Positions 24,394 through 32,416 of a DNA stretch of 35,551 nucleotides are shown here, in pieces. The notes under the pieces were generated by a model. The model ran no database searches. It saw nothing but the letters and a program-made list of their open reading frames with translations, and was not told where the DNA came from. A program made the position numbers and the translations under genes. How positions within the stretch are numbered: the stretch's first letter is position 1; every line of letters starts with the position of its first letter. This DNA comes from UBA6182 sp964479585 (GTDB taxonomy: Bacteria > Bacillota_I > Bacilli_A > Erysipelotrichales > Erysipelotrichaceae): assembly GCA_964479585.1 (NCBI GenBank), contig CAYZMP010000012.1, forward strand, positions 1 through 35,551. The letters are read 5' to 3'.

Positions 24394-24411
24394 CTCTACT
24401 CTATTGTAGAG
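24394..24411 (-). promoter_or_regulatory. Hairpin overlapping the ribosome-binding site of the 149-aa gene
   Basis: A perfect 6-bp inverted repeat CTCTAC/GTAGAG with a 6-nt loop covers the purine-rich GAGG 9 nt before the ATG. T's precede rather than follow it on the minus strand, so it is not a terminator. Translational control or tuning is possible. Confidence 0.4.
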
Positions 24412-24419
24412 AAAAAAGT

Positions 24420-25694
24420 CTATTGATTCACTTCAGATGCTTCTTCACGCCAAATTTCAGCTCCCATTGCTTTTAGTTTTCCGTCAATATCATCATACCC
24501 ACGATCAATATGATACACATCATGTATTTCTGTTACACCTTCTGCAATAAGCCCTGCAATAACTAAACTAGCACCACATCTTAAATCGGTCGCAGTTACT
24601 TTATCACCATACAATTTAGATGGTCCTTTAATAGTTGCTTTAGCATTACTAACTTCAATGGTTGCCCCCATTCGTTGTAATTCAACCGTATGTTTAAATC
24701 GTTCAGTATAAATAGTTTCTTTTATTGTTGATTCACCATTAGCAAGTGTTAATAATGTTGTGAGTGGTTGTTGTAAATCTGTCGCAAACCCTGGATAAGG
24801 AAGTGTCTTAATATCAATTGGTTTTAAGTTTTTCGTTGAGGTAATTGTTACTTTATCCACATCCACAACCATGTTTACACCCATTTCTTGTAGTTTTGAT
24901 AAGAGTGATTCTAAGTGTAGTGGAATAATGTTTTCAATTGTAACCTTTTTTGCGGTTGCTGCAGCTAAGATTATAAACGTACCTGCTTCAATACGATCAG
25001 GAATAATCTCATGGAAAGTACCATTTAATTCTTCCACTCCATCGATTGTAATAATATTTGTACCGACACCACGAATTTGAGCACCCATTTTATTTAACAT
25101 CGTTGCGACATCAATAATTTCAGGTTCTTTTGCTGCATTTTCAATAATGGTTCTTCCTTTAGCAAATACCGCAGCCATCATAATATTGATGGTTGCTCCT
25201 ACAGAAGCAATATCTAAAAAGATCTTTGCGCCTACTAATTCCTTTGCTTTTATATGATAACTACCTTGTGTGTATTCTACTGTTGCCCCTAAAGCTTCAA
25301 ACCCTTTTAAATGAAGATCGATTGGTCGAGGCCCTAAGTAACAGCCTCCAGGCATTTTCATTTTTACTTCTTTATATTTACCTAACAATGCTCCCATAAA
25401 GTAATAAGAAGCTCTTAATTTTGTAACTGCATGATGATCTAAAAACTTGTTTGACATGTTTGTTGGGTCAATAACGATATGATCTAACGTCTTGTGTGTA
25501 ACTTCAACACCTAACTCCTCTAATAGAGTAGATAGTGAAGAAACATCCGAAATGTTTGGTACACCAATAATAGTTACAGGACCTTTACTTGCTAAAATAG
25601 CAGCTGGAATAAGTGCTACAGTAGCATTTTTAGAGCCACTTATACGCACTGTACCAGATAATTTTTTCTTACCTTTGATCTTTAAAACTTCCAT
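24420..25694 (-). CDS. murA: UDP-N-acetylglucosamine 1-carboxyvinyltransferase
   Basis: First committed step of peptidoglycan synthesis: transfer of enolpyruvate from PEP to UDP-GlcNAc. At 424 aa, the substrate-binding SGSKNA is at 19-24 and the catalytic, fosfomycin-reactive cysteine is C118 in PGGCYLGPRPID. RCGASLVIAGL and HIDRGYDDIDGKL lie in the C-terminal lobe. The position next to fbaA and rpmE corresponds to murZ (the second murA copy) of B. subtilis. It is the only copy visible here, so paralogue status is open. The start has AAAGGA about 11 nt upstream and its own promoter. Confidence 0.96.
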   Translation of the reverse strand: MEVLKIKGKKKLSGTVRISGSKNATVALIPAAILASKGPVTIIGVPNISDVSSLSTLLEELGVEVTHKTLDHIVIDPTNMSNKFLDHHAVTKLRASYYFMGALLGKYKEVKMKMPGGCYLGPRPIDLHLKGFEALGATVEYTQGSYHIKAKELVGAKIFLDIASVGATINIMMAAVFAKGRTIIENAAKEPEIIDVATMLNKMGAQIRGVGTNIITIDGVEELNGTFHEIIPDRIEAGTFIILAAATAKKVTIENIIPLHLESLLSKLQEMGVNMVVDVDKVTITSTKNLKPIDIKTLPYPGFATDLQQPLTTLLTLANGESTIKETIYTERFKHTVELQRMGATIEVSNAKATIKGPSKLYGDKVTATDLRCGASLVIAGLIAEGVTEIHDVYHIDRGYDDIDGKLKAMGAEIWREEASEVNQ

Positions 25695-25724
25695 AATGTT
25701 TTTTCCTTTGCTTTATCGATATTC

Positions 25725-25753
25725 ATTATACCGTATTTCACATTGATTTTTAA
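25725..25753 (-). promoter_or_regulatory. Promoter of murA
   Basis: On the minus strand, TTAAAA (25748-25753) and a perfect TATAAT (25725-25730) are 17 nt apart. The predicted start lies about 25 nt before the murA ATG. Confidence 0.65.
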
Positions 25754-25780
25754 CCTAGATAGTAATCTATTTTTTGATAT

Positions 25781-25789
25781 GCTATGCTA
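25781..25789 (+). promoter_or_regulatory. Candidate extended -10 for the 46-aa gene
   Basis: TGCTATGCT fits the extended -10 pattern (TG-n-TATGCT) and would start transcription about 15-20 nt before the ATG at 25811. The -35 is weak (TAGTAA at 17 nt). It diverges from the murA promoter. Confidence 0.4.
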
Positions 25790-25810
25790 TTGGTAGAAAA
25801 TGGAGGGGTT

Positions 25811-25951
25811 ATGGAATATTTACAAGAGCTTGAAAATTTACTCAAAGTGACACGATTTAATACTAATTTGGACATCATTATTCGCATTTTACTCATACTG
25901 TTTTTGATACTTGCGAATATTTATTTAGTTAAAAAGATACTTAACAAGTAA
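25811..25951 (+). CDS. 46-aa single-span membrane microprotein
   Basis: A small open frame beginning MEYLQELENLLKVTRFNTNL and ending VKKILNK. An amphipathic, acidic N-terminal helix of about 20 residues leads into one strongly hydrophobic span (about 22-40: IIIRILLILFLILANIYLV) with a positively charged end (KKILNK). That predicts N-out/C-in or peripheral N-terminus topology. The ATG follows a strong GGAGGGG with a 2-4 nt gap, and the frame ends just before a strong terminator. A promoter-like element precedes it. I do not recognise a family. Type I toxin, membrane regulator or small stress protein are all possible. The complete promoter, ribosome site, frame and terminator argue it is real. 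Confidence 0.65.
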   Translation: MEYLQELENLLKVTRFNTNLDIIIRILLILFLILANIYLVKKILNK

Positions 25952-25962
25952 TGCCCACTAAC

Positions 25963-25999
25963 AAAAAAACCTCAAGGCTCACCACCTTGAGGTTTTTCT
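25963..25999. terminator. Bidirectional terminator between the 46-aa gene and fbaA
   Basis: A 13-bp perfect stem (25965-25977 with 25985-25997, core CCTCAAGG/CCTTGAGG) has a 7-nt loop and T-tracts on both strands. It ends the minus-strand pyrG-fbaA unit and the plus-strand microprotein gene. Confidence 0.9.
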
Positions 26000-26002
26000 T
26001 AC

Positions 26003-26872
26003 TTATTCAGCTTGATTAGCACTACCAAACTCAATCATTTTTGCTTTTGTTGTTTCAACTACAGCATCGAATCCAGGTTTTAGAAGTTTGCGAGGATCAA
26101 ATCCTTTTCCTTCTAAATCTTTCCCTGCTTCAATGTATTTTCTTGTTGCTTCAGCAAACACATTTTGTAATTCTGTATTTACATTAATTTTAGAAACTCC
26201 AAGTTCGATTGATTTTTTAATCATCTCTGTTGGAATACCACTACCACCATGAAGCACTAATGGCATTTGACCTGTTAAGTCTTGAATTTCTTTTAATACA
26301 TCAAAATCCAATCCTTTCCAGTTATCAGGGTATTTACCATGAATGTTTCCAATTCCTGCAGCTAACATATCAACACCTAAATCTGCAATTTGCTTACATT
26401 CATTTGGATCTGCAATTTCACCAGCACCGACAACACCATCTTCTTCGCCACCGATACCACCTACTTCTGCTTCAACACTAACACCTTTTGAATGTGCGTA
26501 TTCCACAATTTCTTTTGTCCGCTTTAAATTTTCTTCAAATGCTTCATGTGAACCATCATACATAACGGAAGTAAATCCTGCTTCAATACACAGTTTTGCA
26601 TGTTCAAAGCTTCCGTGATCTAAATGAATAGCTACAGGCACAGTAATATTTAGTTCTTCTACCATTCCTTTAACCATTCCAACCACTGTTTTGTACCCGC
26701 CCATGTACTTTCCAGCACCTTGTGAAACACCTAAAATAACAGGTGATTTCAATTCTTGAGCGGCTGTTAAAATTGCTTTTGTCCACTCTAAGTTATTAAT
26801 GTTAAACTGACCTACTGCATAATGTTTGTTGCGAGCCGTTTGCAACATTTCACTAGCTGATACTAATCCCAT
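26003..26872 (-). CDS. fbaA: Fructose-1,6-bisphosphate aldolase, class II
   Basis: Zinc-dependent glycolytic and gluconeogenic aldolase that splits FBP into DHAP and GAP. At 289 aa, H83 and D85 sit in AIHLDHGSF, with the further zinc ligands H178 (GNIHGKY) and H208 (VLHGGSG). VEAEVGGIGGEED (133-145) is a signature of the class II A group. The ATG has AAGGAGG about 8 nt upstream. It follows pyrG by only 22 nt with no visible promoter, so it is probably co-transcribed from the pyrG leader. Confidence 0.97.
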   Translation of the reverse strand: MGLVSASEMLQTARNKHYAVGQFNINNLEWTKAILTAAQELKSPVILGVSQGAGKYMGGYKTVVGMVKGMVEELNITVPVAIHLDHGSFEHAKLCIEAGFTSVMYDGSHEAFEENLKRTKEIVEYAHSKGVSVEAEVGGIGGEEDGVVGAGEIADPNECKQIADLGVDMLAAGIGNIHGKYPDNWKGLDFDVLKEIQDLTGQMPLVLHGGSGIPTEMIKKSIELGVSKINVNTELQNVFAEATRKYIEAGKDLEGKGFDPRKLLKPGFDAVVETTKAKMIEFGSANQAE

Positions 26873-26894
26873 AATATAGCCTCCTTTTTCTACT

Positions 26895-28508
26895 CTATTC
26901 TACTCCTTTTTGAGAATTTTTTAAAGTCGCACTTACAAACCCATAGAAAAGTGGATGGGCACGATTAGGTCTTGACTTAAATTCTGGATGAAACTGACAT
27001 CCCACAAACCATGGATGATTGTTTAGTTCAATAATTTCAACCAATGTTTTATCAGGACTCAATCCAGAGAAAATCATTCCATGATCAAGAAATACTTGAC
27101 GATAGTCATTGTTAAACTCATAACGATGACGATGTCTTTCACTAATTTCACTTTGTTTGTATACTTCTTTTGTTTTGGTGTTATCTTTTATCACACATGG
27201 CCAATTTCCTAAACGTAAAGTTCCACCCATTTTCTCTTGCCCTGAGTGTTTCTCCATTAAGTCAATAATTGCATACTGTGTATTGTTATCCCATTCACTT
27301 GAATTAGCACCTTCTAAATGGCATACATTTCTTGCAAACTCAATGCTTGCTATTTGCATTCCTAAACAAATACCAAAATAAGGGATATTATTTTCACGAG
27401 CGTATGTAGCAGCTAAAATTTTACCTTCAATACCACGACCACCAAAACCACCAGGAACTAAAATACCATCTGCTTTTGATAGACGTTTTACAACGTTTTC
27501 TTGATTTAAACGCTCTGAGTTGATCCACAATATATCTACTTCACAATCATTAGCATAACCTGCGTGTTTTAATGATTCCATGACGGACAAATAAGCATCA
27601 TGTAAACGCACATATTTCCCTACTAAAGCAATCGTAACTTTAGAAGATAAATTGTTTGCTTTTTCAATCATTGCTTTCCAATCACTCATATCTGCTTTTT
27701 CAACATCTAAGTTTAATTTATGCACTACATAATCATCAAACCCTTGCTCTTGAAAGGATAGTGGAATATCATAAATATTTTTTGTGTTTCTTGATTCGAT
27801 GATTGCATGTTCTCTAACATCACAAAATAGTGCAATTTTACTCTTTATTTCATCAGTTATGGGCTCTTCACTTCTTGTAACAATAATGTTCGGTTTTATT
27901 CCTAAAGACATTAACTCTTTGTAACTATGTTGCGTTGGTTTTGTTTTTAGTTCATTTCCACCTGGAATAATTGGTATTAATGTTGTATGAATAAACAACA
28001 CATCATCTTTTTCATGTTCTGCATGAACTTGACGAGCAGCTTCTAAAAAAGGCAATGATTCTATATCTCCCACAGTACCACCAATTTCAGTTATGATAAT
28101 ATCCGCATTGGACTCTTGCGCTGCAGCGTATATTTTAGATTTAATCTCATCAGTTATATGAGGAATTACTTGAACCGTTGCTCCAAGATAATCACCTCTA
28201 CGTTCCTTATTAATAACTGAACTGTATATTCTACCAGCTGTTATACTTGCATTTTGAGTAAGTTCTTCATCAATAAAACGCTCATAATGACCTAAATCTA
28301 AGTCTGTCTCAGCTCCATCTTTAGTAACAAAAACTTCTCCATGTTGATAGGGTGACATGGTCCCTGGATCGACGTTGATATATGGATCAAACTTTTGCAT
28401 AAACACCTTTAATCCACGATTTTTTAATAGTCTCCCAAGTGAAGTAGCAATAATTCCTTTACCAATACCACTAACAACTCCACCAGTGACGAAAATATAC
28501 TTAGCCAT
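26895..28508 (-). CDS. pyrG: CTP synthase
   Basis: Makes CTP from UTP, ATP and glutamine. At 537 aa, the N-terminal synthase domain starts with KYIFVTGGVVSGIGKGI (P-loop-like, about 3-19), with the CTP/UTP site in EIGGTVGDIES (141-151). The C-terminal glutamine amidotransferase has its nucleophile C381 in GICLGMQ and the H507/E509 pair in QFHPEF. The leader upstream carries a promoter, a GGGC start and an attenuator, which matches known pyrG control in Gram-positives. The start has AAGGAG upstream. Confidence 0.97.
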   Translation of the reverse strand: MAKYIFVTGGVVSGIGKGIIATSLGRLLKNRGLKVFMQKFDPYINVDPGTMSPYQHGEVFVTKDGAETDLDLGHYERFIDEELTQNASITAGRIYSSVINKERRGDYLGATVQVIPHITDEIKSKIYAAAQESNADIIITEIGGTVGDIESLPFLEAARQVHAEHEKDDVLFIHTTLIPIIPGGNELKTKPTQHSYKELMSLGIKPNIIVTRSEEPITDEIKSKIALFCDVREHAIIESRNTKNIYDIPLSFQEQGFDDYVVHKLNLDVEKADMSDWKAMIEKANNLSSKVTIALVGKYVRLHDAYLSVMESLKHAGYANDCEVDILWINSERLNQENVVKRLSKADGILVPGGFGGRGIEGKILAATYARENNIPYFGICLGMQIASIEFARNVCHLEGANSSEWDNNTQYAIIDLMEKHSGQEKMGGTLRLGNWPCVIKDNTKTKEVYKQSEISERHRHRYEFNNDYRQVFLDHGMIFSGLSPDKTLVEIIELNNHPWFVGCQFHPEFKSRPNRAHPLFYGFVSATLKNSQKGVE

Positions 28509-28531
28509 AACTGCTCCTTGTCTATTTCAAT

Positions 28532-28562
28532 AAAAAAAGCGCATCCTGAAACTAGGAGGCGC
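28532..28562 (-). terminator. pyrG leader attenuator
   Basis: On the minus strand GCGCCTCCT and AGGATGCGC (plus-strand 28554-28562 and 28539-28547) pair as two 4-bp stems around one mismatch, with a 6-nt loop and seven T's at 28532-28538. It lies between the pyrG promoter and the start codon. Its 5' arm contains the pyrimidine run CCUCCU, able to pair with a run of G's added at the transcript 5' end. It may also stop read-through from rpoE. Confidence 0.8.
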
Positions 28563-28565
28563 CTT

Positions 28566-28604
28566 GCCCTTTATCATTCTACCAAATAGCCTATCATCCT
28601 TCAA
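28566..28604 (-). promoter_or_regulatory. pyrG promoter with GGGC initial transcript
   Basis: On the minus strand TTGAAG (28599-28604) and TAGAAT (28576-28581) are 17 nt apart. After a 6-nt spacer the transcript would start at 28569 with GGGC. That is the start needed for CTP-sensitive reiterative G addition described for B. subtilis pyrG. Confidence 0.75.
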
Positions 28605-28680
28605 CAAAAAGCTGATAAAATCGATGTTTTGTCACTAACTTTTCATCAAAGCAAGATGCTATGACTCAAATAATCAACAA

Positions 28681-29022
28681 TTATAGGTTTTCATCATCGG
28701 AATCTTTTTCTGATTCCTCATCATCTTCATACTCTAAGTCAATCTCTTCATCAATATCATCATCATCGATAATAATCTTGCTTGTATCAAAACGTGTATC
28801 ATCGAAACGATATTTTTTCTTTAAATCCCACCGATTATCCGATAAAGGAAGAAAACGGGCGTCCAACATCATCGCTGAATAAAACTGCGCAATTTTTCTT
28901 TCCGCTAGTTCCTGCGTGAACCCAAGTTTTGTACAGACTTCTGACCATAATGTTGTAAATGGCACTTCATTGTTTTCTTTTAAAAACTCAAAAGCAATAT
29001 CTGTCATTGATTTGTTGCTCAT
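28681..29022 (-). CDS. rpoE: RNA polymerase delta subunit
   Basis: Bacilli-specific RNA polymerase subunit that promotes polymerase recycling and initiation specificity. From the ATG at 29022 it is 113 aa. A folded HARE-HTH-like N-terminal domain (MTDIAFEFLKENNEVPFTTLW, about 6-26, to about 80) is followed by a disordered, nearly all Asp/Glu tail (about 83-113). The frame is open upstream, but AAGGAG lies 6 nt before this ATG. The tail is shorter than in B. subtilis (173 aa in all). It is downstream of argS and upstream of pyrG, as in other Bacilli. Confidence 0.93.
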   Translation of the reverse strand: MSNKSMTDIAFEFLKENNEVPFTTLWSEVCTKLGFTQELAERKIAQFYSAMMLDARFLPLSDNRWDLKKKYRFDDTRFDTSKIIIDDDDIDEEIDLEYEDDEESEKDSDDENL

Positions 29023-29032
29023 AATTTTCTCC

Positions 29033-30679
29033 TTACATACTTTCTGGTGCTGAAACACCAATTAAATTTAATGCATTTGCTAATGTGATCTTCACTGCCA
29101 ACACAAGCGCTAATCGTTGTGACGACAATGCTGGTTGTTCTTTATCAAGAACATAGCACTCATTATAGAAACTATGGAACAATTGTGCAACCTTTTGTAT
29201 ATAATTTGTCACTTTATGTGGTTGACGTGTTAATGCTGCATCTGAAACCATAGATGGAAATTCATTTAAAAACTTCATAAGCTCAATTTCCTTTGGGTGA
29301 ACCAACAGTTCTAATTCATCCGCAATTTCCAAATCATTTTTTGCGGCTAAAATCGAACAAACTCGTGCATGTGCATATTGTGCATAATACACCGGGTTTT
29401 CATTGGTTTGCTTTTGTGCCATGTCTAAATCTAAATCCATGTGCGTATCTGCTGCTTTGCTTACATAATAGTAGCGGATTGCATCAACACCTGCAATTTC
29501 GATTAAGTCTTTAAGCGCTACTGCTTTACCAGAACGTTTGGATAATTTAAACTCTTCCCCATCTTTTATCATTCTAGCAATTTGAATAATATCAATTTCT
29601 AAGGTTGCATTCACTTGTAATGCTTTTATAGCAGATGTGATTCTTGTGACATAACCATGATGATCTGCCCCTAGAAAATCAACCATCCAATTATATCCAC
29701 GATTGATTTTATCCAAATGATACGCGATATCAGGCATTAAGTATGTGTAGGATCCATCACTTTTTCTTAAAACACGATCTTTATCATCATTAAATAATGT
29801 CGTTTTTAACCATAATGCTCCTTCATCTTCAAATACCATGTCAAGTGAAATAAGCCGATCCAGTACTTTTTCTACTAATCCACGATCTCTTATTTGTTGT
29901 TCTGATGAATACACATCAAACTCGACATTAAATAATTTTAGATCCTCTTTGATTTTATCTAATTCTGCTTTTAAACCATACTCTTTGAACTTATCAATGG
30001 TTGATGTTGGGTCGTCACTCAAGTATGTATCATTTACTTTAGCTTTTAAGTCTTTGGCAATGTCAATCAAATCAGGTCCAAAGTATCCATCTGTTGGGAT
30101 ATCCATAGCAATATCAAACAACTGATAATAGCGAGCTTGTAAAGATTTAGCCATGTTATCAATTTGATTACCAGCATCATTCACATAATATTCACGGGTA
30201 ACATCAAATCCTGCAAAATCCATTATTCTTGCAACACTATCTCCAATAGCCGCTCCACGAGCATGCCCTGGATGTAAATCTCCCGTTGGATTAGCTGAAA
30301 CATATTCTAAGTTTATTTTCTTCTTTTGTCCTGTTTCAGTTCTTCCAAAATTCTCTTTTAGTTTCAGTATGTTTAAAACACTTTGAGCTAATGCTTCTTG
30401 ATTAATAGTGAAGTTAATAAAACCAGGTCCAGCAATATCACATTGTTTGATAGAAGCTTGCTCTTTATCTATGTTATTTACAATTACTTGTGCAATGTCT
30501 TTTGGGTTTTTCTTTAATGGTTTAGCTAAACGCATCGCAGTATTTGTAGCATAGTCTCCCATTGAAATATCTTTAGGTATTTCAATTACAACAAATTCTT
30601 CGTTTATCTCATAATCAAATGCTTTAAATACAGCGTCTATAACAGCTTGTTTTAATTGCGTTTCAATGTTATTCTTCAT
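29033..30679 (-). CDS. argS: Arginyl-tRNA synthetase
   Basis: Class I synthetase for tRNA-Arg. From the ATG at 30679 it is 548 aa. The N-terminal Add1 tRNA D-loop-binding domain covers about 1-110. The HIGH motif appears as HPGH (136-139, in NPTGDLHPGHARGAA) and the KMSKS region as KLSKRSG near 374. The C-terminal helical anticodon domain is complete. The frame opens at a TTG 9 nt upstream (30688) that has no usable spacing from GGGAG. It overlaps the end of the DUF1934 gene. No T-box precedes it. Confidence 0.97.
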   Translation of the reverse strand: MKNNIETQLKQAVIDAVFKAFDYEINEEFVVIEIPKDISMGDYATNTAMRLAKPLKKNPKDIAQVIVNNIDKEQASIKQCDIAGPGFINFTINQEALAQSVLNILKLKENFGRTETGQKKKINLEYVSANPTGDLHPGHARGAAIGDSVARIMDFAGFDVTREYYVNDAGNQIDNMAKSLQARYYQLFDIAMDIPTDGYFGPDLIDIAKDLKAKVNDTYLSDDPTSTIDKFKEYGLKAELDKIKEDLKLFNVEFDVYSSEQQIRDRGLVEKVLDRLISLDMVFEDEGALWLKTTLFNDDKDRVLRKSDGSYTYLMPDIAYHLDKINRGYNWMVDFLGADHHGYVTRITSAIKALQVNATLEIDIIQIARMIKDGEEFKLSKRSGKAVALKDLIEIAGVDAIRYYYVSKAADTHMDLDLDMAQKQTNENPVYYAQYAHARVCSILAAKNDLEIADELELLVHPKEIELMKFLNEFPSMVSDAALTRQPHKVTNYIQKVAQLFHSFYNECYVLDKEQPALSSQRLALVLAVKITLANALNLIGVSAPESM

Positions 30680-31070
30680 TATCTTCAATCTCCCAACTCA
30701 TTGTGATTGTATCTAACCATGCATCATCCATGGTTAAATCATATTCAACTTTGATGTAATTAACGTTTGTTTCAACATTTTTATTATCCACAACCAAAAC
30801 ATGAGTTGATACATCCGTGTCTTTAATCAATAATGTTTTCTTGTTTTTACTAAATCTACAAAAAGTATTTGATTCACCAATTCGCATACAACCAACTTCA
30901 TCTTCATTAACTGTCATATACGTTTTATGGTCATCGTTGTCTACATAAGAAAAACTAATGGTGTCCAACACTTGTTGAAAAAACAATAAGGCATACGTTG
31001 ATTCAATAACTTGTGGCTGACTACTTGAATACTGAACTACTTTAACTGTACTTGGTTTTTTTCTTCTCAT
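30669..31070 (-). CDS. DUF1934 family protein (YwiB-like)
   Basis: A 133-aa protein with a mainly beta pattern expected for the calycin-like DUF1934 barrel. It starts MRRKKPSTVKVVQYSS and has repeated short alternating strands through to SWEIEDNEE. DUF1934 genes lie directly upstream of argS in Bacilli (ywiB-argS in B. subtilis), which is the situation here. It is the first gene of a unit with a near-consensus promoter. Its biological role is not established. The 3' end overlaps argS by 11 nt from the chosen ATG. Confidence 0.82.
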   Translation of the reverse strand: MRRKKPSTVKVVQYSSSQPQVIESTYALLFFQQVLDTISFSYVDNDDHKTYMTVNEDEVGCMRIGESNTFCRFSKNKKTLLIKDTDVSTHVLVVDNKNVETNVNYIKVEYDLTMDDAWLDTITMSWEIEDNEE

Positions 31071-31092
31071 GTAATCCCCTTTATCTTGTAAA

Positions 31093-31120
31093 ATTATAAT
31101 GAATGTGCGATATATGTCAA
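31093..31120 (-). promoter_or_regulatory. Near-consensus promoter of DUF1934-argS-rpoE
   Basis: On the minus strand TTGACA (31115-31120, 6 of 6) and TATAAT (31093-31098, 6 of 6) are separated by 16 nt. The predicted leader is only about 15 nt. It is the strongest-looking promoter in the window. The rest of the 110-nt gap (31071-31180) holds only the pepP-type gene's terminator. Confidence 0.85.
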
Positions 31121-31159
31121 GGAATTAATGTGTTTTTTCATACATTGTTGCATTTAAAG

Positions 31160-31182
31160 AAAAAAACCGGTAAAAACCGGTT
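31160..31182 (-). terminator. Terminator of the gltX-HD-aminopeptidase unit
   Basis: On the minus strand a 7-bp perfect stem AACCGGT/ACCGGTT (plus-strand arms 31165-31171 and 31176-31182), with a TTTT loop, runs into T's at 31160-31164. It overlaps the stop codon of the aminopeptidase gene (31181-31183). Confidence 0.8.
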
Positions 31183-32416
31183 ATCTTGATAGCATGTATT
31201 GTTCAATTTCATCAGGTGTTTTAATAATGTGCTCTGATAAATTAATACACCCTTCTTCTGTAATTAAGATGTCATCCTCAATGCGAATACCAATGTTTAA
31301 GGATTCAATATACAACCCAGGTTCAACCGTAATCACATGATTAGGTTGTAGTGGCATTTGATCAAGTTGGCCAACATCGTGTGTATCCAATCCTAAAAAG
31401 TGGCTTACTCCATGATAGTACACCTTGCCTACTTCACTTTTATCCTTAATATATTTTAATTCCACTAACCGTTTTTGATAATGGTTAATAACTATTTGAT
31501 TAAGCTGACCAAGGGTAACGTGAGGTCTAGCAGCTGCAATAACTAACTCCATAGCTTCTAAAACAACATGCATCAACTCTTTTTGTTGCTTTGAATACTT
31601 TCCATCACTAGGGAAAGTCCGGGTTATATCAGCACAGTAATAATCTTTACTAGCACCCATGTCCGTTAAAATCAAACTATTTTCTTCAATTAAATGATCA
31701 TTTGTAATATAGTGGAGCACACAACTACGATTAGACGCTGCCACAATCATATCAAAAGCAGGTTTAGCGTTGTGTTTCTTTAACACATACTCAAACTCAG
31801 CTTGAAGTTCATATTCGTACATGTTGCTTTTTGTGTGTTGAAGCATTCTTAAAAACGCTTCATTTGTGATATCAATCGATTTTTTCATTTTCTCGATTTC
31901 ATCTTCGTCTTTTATTGCTCTTAGTGCTGCAATGATAGGGTATGCGTTGCTTACATTAACTAACCACTTTTCACTCACTTCTTTAGCAAAGTTTTGTGCA
32001 ACACTATCTCTATCTTCACTACTTACTCGCTCATGATCAACGTACACATTACTAACTACAGATCGTGTTAACAATCTCTGAAAAGTGTTTGAAAACCCAC
32101 TTAGAAAGACTACTTGATCAACATCTGAAATGCTTTTTGCTTGATCAATGCTCATGTACTTTCCATTCCATTTTTCCATAAATGGATCAATATCACGAAT
32201 AAACAATGTCTCTTTAATTTGGTTATGTTGCTTTATGATTAAAAGAACTGCTTCTGGCTCATCAACTCCTGTTAAATAATAAAAGTTTCGATTTACTTCA
32301 AAAGGATAATGAGAATCAGCAGACTTATTTATGAGTTTGCCAGAAAAACTAACAAGCACACTATTTGATGCCATTGCATTTGCTACTTTTTGTCTTCTGA
32401 TTGAGTATTGATTCAT
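31181..32416 (-). CDS. M24 family aminopeptidase (Xaa-Pro aminopeptidase-like)
   Basis: Metal-dependent exopeptidase, predicted to remove an N-terminal residue before proline. The 411-aa protein has an N-terminal creatinase-like domain (about 1-170) and a pita-bread catalytic domain. All five metal ligands are visible: D252 (TDMGA), D263 (CADITRTF), H339 (GVSHFLGLDTHD), E365 (VEPGLYI) and E380 (GIRIEDD). It resembles AmpP/PepP more than the shorter prolidases, but the substrate cannot be fixed. The start overlaps the HD gene stop as ATGA with AAGGA upstream, so it is translationally coupled. Confidence 0.9.
   Translation of the reverse strand: MNQYSIRRQKVANAMASNSVLVSFSGKLINKSADSHYPFEVNRNFYYLTGVDEPEAVLLIIKQHNQIKETLFIRDIDPFMEKWNGKYMSIDQAKSISDVDQVVFLSGFSNTFQRLLTRSVVSNVYVDHERVSSEDRDSVAQNFAKEVSEKWLVNVSNAYPIIAALRAIKDEDEIEKMKKSIDITNEAFLRMLQHTKSNMYEYELQAEFEYVLKKHNAKPAFDMIVAASNRSCVLHYITNDHLIEENSLILTDMGASKDYYCADITRTFPSDGKYSKQQKELMHVVLEAMELVIAAARPHVTLGQLNQIVINHYQKRLVELKYIKDKSEVGKVYYHGVSHFLGLDTHDVGQLDQMPLQPNHVITVEPGLYIESLNIGIRIEDDILITEEGCINLSEHIIKTPDEIEQYMLSR

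Noticed and set aside
28605..28680. Separate terminator directly after rpoE
   Set aside because: Only weak complementarities (CATC/GATG) without a T-tract were found. The pyrG attenuator further down is the first convincing hairpin.
28661..28882. Plus-strand 73-codon frame rich in serine
   Set aside because: It is the antisense shadow of the Asp/Glu-rich tail of rpoE: GAT/GAA codons read as ATC/TTC and shifted frames give Ser. It has no ribosome site and no independent support.
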